Source: Marthasterias glacialis
Taxonomy: Eukaryota > Echinodermata > Asteroidea > Forcipulatida > Asteriidae
Reading direction: 5' to 3'
Length of the DNA stretch: 64,000 nucleotides
Assembly (NCBI GenBank): GCA_911728455.2
Contig: OU452230.1
Coordinates: forward strand, 10,540,377 to 10,604,376
A program made the translations under genes and the position numbers. Positions 12,301 to 23,400 of the stretch are shown piece by piece (the stretch's first letter is position 1; every line of letters starts with the position of its first letter). Below the pieces are notes generated by a model, which was given only the letters and a program-made list of their open reading frames with translations, searched no databases and was not told the DNA's origin.

Positions 12301-15300
12301 GCCATGGCCAATAACTCCAGAAATAATGGGGCTAGAGAGAAATTTCTTGTACCTGCAGGTAGCTGCCATAGTCCTGCATCCGAAAATTTAGTTTTCCAGG
12401 CCAGCCAGGGCCATCTTCCGCCTTGAAAACACCAGGGAGCGGGGCTGCTCCGAATGCGCTTCAAACGCCTGTCTAATGGAACTTTTGTACACGAAGCTGT
12501 AACAGAATGAAAACAAGACTTAGCAACGGCTCTATCTCCCAAAGTATTGGCGGGAAACTGACAAGTCTGACACTGCTGGAAAGCCCTGCTCATGGGCTTT
12601 CCGACAATGCCGGTCTTGGGGCTGTGGGATAAACAGGGAGGAAGCCAGGGACCGCGGAGGGAGGACACCCCGAGGATGTCCAGTGCAAACAGACATGCTG
12701 TGTGTACGTCAACAATAGCCAAGGCCGCTACGTGTCTGCTGGACCGAAGCCAGCAAAAAAAAACGCCGAAAAAAGAAATTGCAGCGCCATGGCCAATAAC
12801 TCCAGAAATAATGGGGCTAGAGAGAAATTTCTTGTACCTGCAGGTAGCTGCCATAGTCCTGCATCCGAAAATCTGGTTTTCCAGGCCAGCCAGGGCCATC
12901 TTCCGCCTTGAAAACACCAGGGAGCGGGGCTGCTCCGAATGCGCTTCAAACGCCTGTCTAATGGAACTTTTGTACACGAAGCTGTAACAGAATGAAAACA
13001 AGACTTAGCAACGGCTCTATCTCCCAAAGTATTGGCGGGAAACTGACAAGTCTGACACTGCTGGAAAGCCCTGCTCATGGGCTTTCCGACAATGCCGGTC
13101 TTGGGGCTGCGGGATAAACAGGGAGGAAGCCAGGGACCGCGGAGGGAGGACACCCCGAGGATGTCCAGTGCAAACAGACATGCTGTGTGTACGTCAACAA
13201 TAGCCAAGGCCGCTAAGTGTCTGCTGGACCGAAGCAAGCAAAAACAAACGCCGAAAAAGGAAATTGCAGCGCCATGGCCAATAACTCCAGCAATTATGGG
13301 GCTAGAGAGAAATTTCTTGTACCTGCAGGTAGCTGCCATAGTCCTGCATCCGAAAATCTGGTTTTCCAGGCCAGCCAGGGCCATCTTCAGCCTTGAAAAC
13401 ACCAGGCAGCGGGGCTGCTCCGAATGCGCTTCAAACGCCTGTCTAATGGAACTTTTGTACACGAAGCTGTAACAGAGTGAAAACAAGACTTAGCAACGGC
13501 TCTATCTCCCAAAGTATTGGCGGGAAACTGACAAGTCTAACACTGCTGGAAAGCCCAGCTCATGGGCTTTCCGAAAATGCCGGTCTTGGGGCTGCTGAAT
13601 AAACAGGGAGGAAGCCAGGGACCGCGGAGTGAGGACCACCCCGAGGATGTCCAGTGCAAACAGACATGCTGTGTGTACGTCAACAATAGCCAAGGCCGCT
13701 ACGTGTGTGCTGGACCGAAGCCAGCAAAAAAAACGCCGAAAAAAGAAATTGCAGCGCCATGGCCAATAACTCCAGAAATAATGGGGCTAGAGAAAAAATT
13801 TCTTGTACCTGCAGGTAGCTGCCATAGTCCTGCATCCGAAAATTTAGTTTTCCAGGCCAGCCAGGGCCATCTTCCGCCTTGAAAACACCAGGGAGCGGGG
13901 CTGCTCCAAATGCGCTTCAAACGCCTGTCTAATGGAACTTTTGTACACGAAGCTGTAACAGAGTGAAAACAAGACTTAGCAACGGCTCTATCTCCCAAAG
14001 TATTGGCGGGAAACTGACAAGTCTGACACTGCTGGAAAGCCCTGCTCATGGGCTTTCCGAATATGCTGGTCTTGGGGCTGCGGGATAAATAGGGAGGAAG
14101 CCAGGGACCGCGGAGTGAGGACACCCCGAGGATGTCCAGTGCAAACCGACATGCTGTGTGTACGTCAACAATAGCCAAGGCCGCTACGTGTGTGCTGGAC
14201 CAAAGCCAGCAAAAAAAAACGCCGAAAAAAGAAATTGCAGCGCCATGGCCAATAACTTCAGAAATAATGGGGCTAGAGAGAAATTTCTTGTACCTGCAGG
14301 TAGCTGCCATAGTCCTGCATCCGAAAATCTGGTTTTCAAGGCCAGCCAGGGCCATTTTCCGCCTTGAAAACACCAGGGAGCGGGGCTGCTCCGAATGCGC
14401 TTCAAACGCCTGTCTAATGGAACTTTTGTACACGAAGCTGTAACAGAGTGAAAACAAGACTTAGCAACGGCTCTATCTCCCAAAGTATTGGCGGGGAACT
14501 GACAAGTCTGACACTGCTGGAAAGCCCTGCTCATGGGCTTTCCGACAATGCCGGTCTTGGGGCTGCGGGATAAACAGGGAGGAAGCCAGGGACCGCGGAG
14601 GGAGGACACCCCGAGGATGTCCAGTGCAAACAGACATGCTGTGTGTACGTCAACAATAGCCAAGGCCGCTACGTGTGTGCTGGACCGAAGCCAGAAAAAA
14701 AACGCCGAAAAAAGAAATTGCAGCGCCATGTCCAATAACTTCAGAAATAATGGGGCTAGAGAGAAATTTCTTGTACCTGCAGGTAGCTGCCATAGTCCTG
14801 CATCCGAAAATCTGGTTTTCCAGGCCAGCCAGGGCCATCTTCCGCCTTGAAAACACCAGGGAGCGGGGCTGCTCCGAATGCGCTTCAAACGCCTGTCTAA
14901 TGGAACTTTTGTACACGAAGCTGTAACAGAGTGAAAACAAGACTTAGCAACGGCTCTATTTCCCAAAGTATTGGCGGGAAACTGACAAGTCTGACACTGC
15001 TGGAAAGCTCTGCTCATGGGCTTTCCGAAAATGCCGGTCTTGGGGCTGCTGGATAAACAGGGAGGAAACCAGGGACCGCGGAGGGAGGACACCCCGAGGA
15101 TGTCCAGCGCAAACAGACATGCTGTGTGTACGTCAACAATAGCCAAGGCCGCTACGTGTGTGCTGGACCGAAGCCAGCAAAAAAAACGCCGAAAAAAGAA
15201 ATTGCAGCGCCATGGCCAATAACTCCAGAAATAATGGGGCTAGAGAGAAATTTCTTGTACCTGCAGGTAGCTGCCATAGTCCTGCATCCGAAAATCTGGT

Positions 15301-15490
15301 TTTCCAGGCCAGCCAGGGCCATCTTCCGCCTTGAAAACACCAGGGAGCGGGGCTGCTCCGAATGCGCTTCAAACGCCTGTCTAATGGAACTTTTGTACAC
15401 AAAGCTGTAACAGAGTGAAAACAAGACTTGGCAACGGCTCTATCTCCCAAAGTATTGGCGGGAAACTGACAAGTCTGACACTGCTGGAAA
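3386..15490. repeat. Two copies of a seven-monomer block, offset 8,721 bp (18 monomers)
   Basis: About 3,386-6,770 is repeated at about 12,107-15,490, with matching phase markers 3386/12107, 3871/12592, 4356/13077, 4841/13562, 5327/14048, 5812/14533 and 6296/15016. Rare shared variants support copying: GCTAAGTGTCTG (4492/13,213), AAAACAAACGCCG, GATAAATAGGGAGG (5363/14,084) and CATGTCCAATAAC (6007/14,728). The match stops within the hairpin region near 6,770/15,490, where CTGCTCATGGG meets CTGAACATGGG. A related segment near 3,386-4,300 also occurs at 8,716-9,600 (offset 5,330, 11 monomers). Confidence 0.87.
6010..12790. repeat. Tandem duplication of a 7-monomer unit, 3,390 bp
   Basis: Two adjacent copies, about 6,010-9,400 and 9,401-12,790, line up with a constant offset of 3,390-3,391 bp (6296/9686, 6780/10170, 7265/10655, 7748/11138, 8232/11623, 8716/12107). 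Shared rare variants include GACTTGGCAACGG (6706/10,096), the GGGAGAAGCC deletion variant (7310/10,700 and 8277/11,668), CAAGGCTGCTACG (7393/10,783) and ACCAAGGGAGC (8552/11,943). The copies appear almost identical, the clearest length difference being one A in the A-tract of the 7748/11138 monomer. This points to a recent duplication. Confidence 0.9.
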
Positions 15491-16380
15491 GCCCTGAACA
15501 TGGGCTTTCCGAAAATGCCGGTCTTGGGGCTGCTGGATAAACAGGGAGGAAACCAGGGACCGCGGAGAGAGGACACCCCGAGGATGTCCAGTGCAAACAG
15601 ACATGCTGTGTGTACGTCAACAATAGCCAAGGCCGCTACGTGTGTGCTGGACCGAAGCCAGCAAAAAAAACGCCGAAAAAAGAAATTGCAGCGCCATGGC
15701 CAATAACTCCAGAAATAATGGGGCTAGAGAGAAATTTCTTATACCTGCAGGTAGCTGCCATAGTCCTGCATCCGAAAATCTGGTTTTCCAGGCCAGCCAG
15801 GGCCATCTTCTGCCTTGAAAACACCAGGGAGCGGGGCTGCTCCGAATGCGCTTCAAACGCCTGTCTAATGGAACTTTTGTACACAAAGCTGTAACAGAGT
15901 GAAAACAAGACTTAGCAACGGCTCTATCTCCCAAAGTATTGGCGGGAAACTGACAAGTCTGACACTGCTGGAAAGCCCTGCTCATGGGCTTTCCGAAAAT
16001 GCCGGACTTGGGGCTGCTGGATAAACAGGGAGAAGCCAGGGACCGCGGAGTGAGGACACCCCGAGGATGTCCAGTGCAAACCGACATGCTGTGTGTACGT
16101 CAACAATAGCCAAGGCCGCTACGTGTGTGCTGGACCGAAGCCAGCAAAAAAAACGCCGAAAAAACAAATTGCAGCGCCATGGCCAATAACTCCAGAAATA
16201 ATGGGGCTAGAGAGAAATTTCTTGTACCTGCAGGTAGCTGCCATAGTCCTGCATCCGAAAATCTAGTTTTCCAGGCCAGCCAGGGCCATCTTCCGCCTTG
16301 AAAACACCAAGGGAGCGGGGCTGCTCCGAATGCGCTTCAAACGCCTGTCTAATGGAACTTTTGTACACGAAGCTGTAACA
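7748..16380. repeat. Two-monomer segment shared at offset 7,752 bp (16 monomers)
   Basis: After the 8,721-bp match ends near 15,490, the next sequence, 15,500-16,380, follows 7,748-8,630 instead (7748/15500, 8232/15983). The change of partner from an 18-monomer to a 16-monomer shift at one point, inside the hairpin zone, is what an unequal crossover or a template switch between two monomers would leave. Confidence 0.75.
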
Positions 16381-17549
16381 GAGTGAAACCAAGACTTAGC
16401 AACGGCTCTATCTCCCAAAGTATTGGCGGGAAACTGACAAGTCTGACACTGCTGGAAAGCCCTGCTCATGGGCTTTCCGAAAATGCCGGTCTTGGGGCTG
16501 CGGGATAAACAGGGAGGATGCCAGGGACCGCGGAGTGAGGACACCCCGAGGATGTCCAGTGCAAACCGACATGCTGTGTGTACGTCAACAATAGCCAAGG
16601 CCGCTACGTGTGTGCTGGACCGAAGCCAGCAAAAAAAACGCCGAAAAAAGAAATTGCAGCGCCATGGCCAATAACTTCAGAAATAATGGGGCTAGTAAGA
16701 GAGAAATTTCTTGTACCTGCAGGTAGCTGCCATAGTCCTGCATCCGAAAATCTAGTTTTCCAGGCCAGCCAGGGCCATCTTCCGCTTTGAAAACACCAGG
16801 GAGCGGGGCTGCTCCGAATGCGCTTCAAACGCCTGTCTAATGGAACTTTTGTACACGAAGCTGTAACAGAGTGAAAACAAGACTTAGCAACGGCTCTATC
16901 TCCCAAAGTATTGGCGGGGAACTGACAAGTTTGACACTGCTGGAAAGCCCTGCTCATGGGCTTTCCGACAATGCCGGTCTTGGGGCTGCGGGATAAACAG
17001 GGAGGAAGCCAGGGACCGCGGAGGGAGGACACCCCGAGGATGTCCAGTGCAAACAGACATGCTGTGTGTACGTCAACAATAGCCAAGGCCGCTACGTGTG
17101 TGCTGGACCGAAGCCAGCAAAAAAAACGCCGAAAAAACAAATTGCAGCGCCATGGCCAATAACTCCAGAAATAATTGGGCTAGTAAGAGAGAAATTTCTT
17201 ATACCTGCAGGTAGCTGCCATAGTCCTGCATCCGAAAATCTAGTTTTCCAGGCCAGCCAGGGCCATCTTCCGCCTTGAAAACACCAGGGAGCGGGGCTGC
17301 TCCGAATGCGCTTCAAACGCCTGTCTAATGGAACTTTTGTACACGAAGCTGTAACAGAGTGAAACCAAGACTTAGCAACGGCTCTATCTCCCAAAGTATT
17401 GGCGGGAAACTGACAAGTCTGACACTGCTGGAAAGCCCTGCTCATGGGCTTTCCGAAAATGCCGGTCTTGGGGCTGCGGGATAAACAGGGAGGATGCCAG
17501 GGACCGCGGAGTGAGGACACCCCGAGGATGTCCAGTGCAAACCGACATG

Positions 17550-20500
17550 CAGTGTGTACGTCAACAATAGCCAAGGCCGCTACGTGTGTGCTGGACCGAA
17601 ACCAGCAAAAAAACGCCGAAAAAAGAAATTGCACAGCCATGGCCAAAAACTCCAGCAATTATGGGGCTAGAGAGAAATTTCCTGTACCTGCAGGTAGCTG
17701 CCATAGTCCTGCATCCGAAAATCTAGTTTTCCAGGCCAGCCAGGGCCATCTTCCGCCTTGAAAACACCAAGGGAGCGGGGCTGCTCCGAATGCGCTTCAA
17801 ACGCCTGTCTAATGGAACTTTTGTACACGAAGCTGTAACAGAGTGAAACCAAGACTTAGCAACGGCTCTATCTCCCAAAGTATTGGCGGGAAACTGACAA
17901 GTCTGACACTGCTGGAAAGCCCTGCTCATGGGCTTTCCGAAAATGCCGGTCTTGGGGCTGCGGGATAAACAGGGAGGATGCCAGGGACCGCGGAGTGAGG
18001 ACACCCCGAGGATGTCCAGTGCAAACCGACATGCTGTGTGTACGTCAACAATAGCCAAGGCCGCTACGTGTGTGCTGGACCGAAGCCAGCAAAAAAAACG
18101 CCGAAAAAAGAAATTGCAGCGCCATGGCCAATAACTTCAGAAATAATGGGGCTAGTAAGAGAGAAATTTCTTGTACCTGCAGGTAGCTGCCATAGTCCTG
18201 CATCCGAAAATCTAGTTTTCCAGGCCAGCCAGGGCCATCTTCCGCTTTGAAAACACCAGGGAGCGGGGCTGCTCCGAATGCGCTTCAAACGCCTGTCTAA
18301 TGGAACTTTTGTACACGAAGCTGTAACAGAGTGAAAACAAGACTTAGCAACGGCTCTATCTCCCAAAGTATTGGCGGGAAACTGACAAGTCTGACACTGC
18401 TGGAAAGCCCTGCTCATGCTCTTTCCGAAAATGCCGGTCTTGGGGCTGCGGGATAAACAGGGAGGATGCCAGGGACCGCGGAGTGAGGACACCCCGAGGA
18501 TGTCCAGTGCAAACCGACATGCTGTGTGTACGTCAACAATAGCCAAGGCCGCTACGTGTGTGCTGGACCGAAGCCAGCAAAAAAAACGCCGAAAAAAGAA
18601 ATTGCAGCGCCATGGCCAATAACTTCAGAAATAATGGGGCTAGTAAGAGAGAAATTTCTTGTACCTGCAGGTAGCTGCCATAGTCCTGCATCCGAAAATC
18701 TAGTTTTCCAGGCCAGCCAGGGCCATTTTCCGCTTTGAAAACACCAGGGAGCGGGGCTGCTCCGAATGCGCTTCAAACGCCTGTCTAATGGAACTTTTGT
18801 ACACGAAGCTGTAACAGAGTGAAAACAAGACTTAGCAACGGCTCTATCTCTCAAAGTATTGGCGGGGAACTGACAAGTTTGACACTGCTGGAAAGCCCTG
18901 CTCATGGGCTTTCCGACAATGCCGGTCTTGGGGCTGCGGGATAAACAGGGAGGAAGCCAGGGACCGCGGAGGGAGGACACCCCGAGGATGTCCAGTGCAA
19001 ACAGACATGCTGTGTGTACGTCAACAATAGCCAAGGCCGCTACGTGTGTGCTGGACCGAAGCCAGCAAAAAAAACGCCGAAAAAAGAAATTGCAGCGCCA
19101 TGGCCAATAACTCCAGAAATAATGGGGCTAGAAAGAAATTTCATATACCTGCAGGTAGCTGCCATAGTCCTGCATCCGAAAATCTGGTTTTCCAGGCCAG
19201 CCAGGGCCATCTTCCGCCTTGAAAACACCAGGGAGCGGGGCTGCTCCGAATGCGCTTCAAACGCCTGTCTAATGGAACTTTTGTACACGAAGCTGTAACA
19301 GAGTGAAAACAAGACTTAGCAACGGCTCTATCTCCCAAAGTATTGGCGGGAAACTGACAAGTCTGACACTGCTGGAAAGCTCTGCTCATGGGCTTTCCGA
19401 AAATGCCGGTCTTGGGGCTGCGGGATAAACAGGGAGGATGCCAGGGACCGCGGAGTGAGGACACCCCGAGGATGTCCAGTGCAAACCGACATGCTGTGTG
19501 TACGTCAACAATAGCCAAGGCCGCTACGTGTGTGCTGGACCGAAGCCAGCAAAAAAAACGCCGAAAAAAGAAATTGCAGCGCCATGGCCAATAACTTCAG
19601 AAATAATGGGGCTAGTAAGAGAGAAATTTCTTGTACCTGCAGGTAGCTGCCATAGTCCTGCATCCGAAAATCTAGTTTTCCAGGCCAGCCAGGGCCATCT
19701 TCCGCCTTGAAAACACCAGGGAGCGGGGCTGCTCCGAATGCGCTTCAAACGCCTGTCTAATGGAACTTTTGTACACGAAGCTGTAACAGAGTGAAAACAA
19801 GACTTAGCAACGGCTCTATCTCCCAAAGTATTGGCGGGGAACTGACAAGTTTGACACTGCTGGAAAGCCCTGCTCATGGGCTTTCCGACAATGCCGGTCT
19901 TGGGGCTGCGGGATAAACAGGGAGGAAGCCAGGGACCGCGGAGGGAGGACACCCCGAGGATGTCCAGTGCAAACAGACATGCTGTGTGTACGTCAACAAT
20001 AGCCAAGGCCGCTACGTGTGTGCTGGACCGAAGCCAGCAAAAAAAACGCCGAAAAAAGAAATTGCAGCGCCATGGCCAATAACTTCAGAAATAATGGGGC
20101 TAGTAAGAGAGAAATTTCTTATACCTGCAGGTAGCTGCCATAGTCCTGCATCCGAAAATCTAGTTTTCCAGGCCAGCCAGGGCCATCTTCCGCCTTGAAA
20201 ACACCAGGGAGCGGGGCTGCTCCGAATGCGCTTCAAACGCCTGTCTAATGGAACTTTTGTACACGAAGCTGTAACAGAGTGAAAACAAGACTTAGCAACG
20301 GCTCTATTTCCCAAAGTATTGGCGGGAAACTGACAAGTCTGACACTGCTGGAAAGCCCTGAACATGGGCTTTCCGAAAATGCCGGTCTTGGGGCTGCTGG
20401 ATAAACAGGGAGGAAACCAGGGACCGCGGAGAGAGGACACCCCGAGGATGTCCAGTGCAAACAGACATGCTGTGTGTACGTCAACAATAGCCAAGGCCGC

Positions 20501-23400
20501 TACGTGTGTGCTGGACCGAAACCAGCAAAAAAACGCCGAAAAAAGAAATTGCACAGCCATGGCCAAAAACTCCAGCAATTATGGGGCTAGAGAGAAATTT
20601 CCTGTACCTGCAGGTAGCTGCCATAGTCCTGCATCCGAAAATCTAGTTTTCCAGGCCAGCCAGGGCCATCTTCCGCCTTGAAAACACCAAGGGAGCGGGG
20701 CTGCTCCGAATGCGCTTCAAACGCCTGTCTAATGGAACTTTTGTACACGAAGCTGTAACAGAGTGAAACCAAGACTTAGCAACGGCTCTATCTCCCAAAG
20801 TATTGGCGGGAAACTGACAAGTCTGACACTGCTGGAAAGCCCTGCTCATGGGCTTTCCGAAAATGCCGGTCTTGGGGCTGCGGGATAAACAGGGAGGATG
20901 CCAGGGACCGCGGAGTGAGGACACCCCGAGGATGTCCAGTGCAAACCGACATGCTGTGTGTACGTCAACAATAGCCAAGGCCGCTACGTGTGTGCTGGAC
21001 CGAAGCCAGCAAAAAAAACGCCGAAAAAAGAAATTGCAGCGCCATGGCCAATAACTTCAGAAATAATGGGGCTAGTAAGAGAGAAATTTCTTGTACCTGC
21101 AGGTAGCTGCCATAGTCCTGCATCCGAAAATCTAGTTTTCCAGGCCAGCCAGGGCCATCTTCCGCTTTGAAAACACCAGGGAGCGGGGCTGCTCCGAATG
21201 CGCTTCAAACGCCTGTCTAATGGAACTTTTGTACACGAAGCTGTAACAGAGTGAAAACAAGACTTAGCAACGGCTCTATCTCCCAAAGTATTGGCGGGAA
21301 ACTGACAAGTCTGACACTGCTGGAAAGCCCTGCTCATGCTCTTTCCGAAAATGCCGGTCTTGGGGCTGCGGGATAAACAGGGAGGATGCCAGGGACCGCG
21401 GAGTGAGGACACCCCGAGGATGTCCAGTGCAAACCGACATGCTGTGTGTACGTCAACAATAGCCAAGGCCGCTACGTGTGTGCTGGACCGAAGCCAGCAA
21501 AAAAAACGCCGAAAAAAGAAATTGCAGCGCCATGGCCAATAACTTCAGAAATAATGGGGCTAGTAAGAGAGAAATTTCTTGTACCTGCAGGTAGCTGCCA
21601 TAGTCCTGCATCCGAAAATCTAGTTTTCCAGGCCAGCCAGGGCCATTTTCCGCTTTGAAAACACCAGGGAGCGGGGCTGCTCCGAATGCGCTTCAAACGC
21701 CTGTCTAATGGAACTTTTGTACACGAAGCTGTAACAGAGTGAAAACAAGACTTAGCAACGGCTCTATCTCTCAAAGTATTGGCGGGGAACTGACAAGTTT
21801 GACACTGCTGGAAAGCCCTGCTCATGGGCTTTCCGACAATGCCGGTCTTGGGGCTGCGGGATAAACAGGGAGGAAGCCAGGGACCGCGGAGGGAGGACAC
21901 CCCGAGGATGTCCAGTGCAAACAGACATGCTGTGTGTACGTCAACAATAGCCAAGGCCGCTACGTGTGTGCTGGACCGAAGCCAGCAAAAAAAACGCCGA
22001 AAAAAGAAATTGCAGCGCCATGGCCAATAACTTCAGAAATAATGGGGCTAGAAAGAAATTTCATATACCTGCAGGTAGCTGCCATAGTCCTGCATCCGAA
22101 AATCTGGTTTTCCAGGCCAGCCAGGGCCATCTTCCGCCTTGAAAACACCAGGGAGCGGGGCTGCTCCGAATGCGCTTCAAACGCCTGTCTAATGGAACTT
22201 TTGTACACGAAGCTGTAACAGAGTGAAAACAAGACTTAGCAACGGCTCTATCTCCCAAAGTATTGGCGGGAAACTGACAAGTCTGACACTGCTGGAAAGC
22301 TCTGCTCATGGGCTTTCCGAAAATGCCGGTCTTGGGGCTGCGGGATAAACAGGGAGGATGCCAGGGACCGCGGAGTGAGGACACCCCGAGGATGTCCAGT
22401 GCAAACCGACATGCTGTGTGTACGTCAACAATAGCCAAGGCCGCTACGTGTGTGCTGGACCGAAGCCAGCAAAAAAAACGCCGAAAAAAGAAATTGCAGC
22501 GCCATGGCCAATAACTTCAGAAATAATGGGGCTAGTAAGAGAGAAATTTCTTGTACCTGCAGGTAGCTGCCATAGTCCTGCATCCGAAAATCTAGTTTTC
22601 CAGGCCAGCCAGGGCCATCTTCCGCCTTGAAAACACCAGGGAGCGGGGCTGCTCCGAATGCGCTTCAAACGCCTGTCTAATGGAACTTTTGTACACGAAG
22701 CTGTAACAGAGTGAAAACAAGACTTAGCAACGGCTCTATCTCCCAAAGTATTGGCGGGGAACTGACAAGTTTGACACTGCTGGAAAGCCCTGCTCATGGG
22801 CTTTCCGACAATGCCGGTCTTGGGGCTGCGGGATAAACAGGGAGGAAGCCAGGGACCGCGGAGGGAGGACACCCCGAGGATGTCCAGTGCAAACAGACAT
22901 GCTGTGTGTACGTCAACAATAGCCAAGGCCGCTACGTGTGTGCTGGACCGAAGCCAGCAAAAAAAACGCCGAAAAAAGAAATTGCAGCGCCATGGCCAAT
23001 AACTTCAGAAATAATGGGGCTAGTAAGAGAGAAATTTCTTATACCTGCAGGTAGCTGCCATAGTCCTGCATCCGAAAATCTAGTTTTCCAGGCCAGCCAG
23101 GGCCATCTTCCGCCTTGAAAACACCAGGGAGCGGGGCTGCTCCGAATGCGCTTCAAACGCCTGTCTAATGGAACTTTTGTACACGAAGCTGTAACAGAGT
23201 GAAAACAAGACTTAGCAACGGCTCTATTTCCCAAAGTATTGGCGGGAAACTGACAAGTCTGACACTGCTGGAAAGCCCTGAACATGGGCTTTCCGAAAAT
23301 GCCGGTCTTGGGGCTGCTGGATAAACAGGGAGGAAACCAGGGACCGCGGAGAGAGGACACCCCGAGGATGTCCAGTGCAAACAGACATGCTGTGTGTACG
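17550..23400. repeat. Tandem duplication of a 6-monomer unit, 2,920 bp
   Basis: About 17,550-20,470 and 20,471-23,400 match with a constant 2,920-bp offset (17928/20848, 18416/21336, 18904/21824, 19388/22308, 19876/22796). Shared rare variants are GCTCATGCTCTTTCC (18,416/21,336), TCTCTCAAAGTATT (18,848/21,768), TTTCATATACC (19,139/22,059) and the short monomer with GAAACCAGCAAAAAAACG and GCACAGCCATGGCC (17,598/20,518). Many units here are the 488-bp class, carrying CTAGTAAGAGAG instead of CTAGAGAG. The monomer at 16,468 also resembles those at 17,928 and 19,388, so smaller 3-monomer shifts (1,460 bp) preceded the six-monomer one. Confidence 0.9.

Noticed and set aside
14184..15146. 320-codon minus-strand frame, and similar ones of 252-258 codons elsewhere
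   Set aside because: The frame crosses monomers and depends on local unit length; there is no domain, no stable start and no conserved end.
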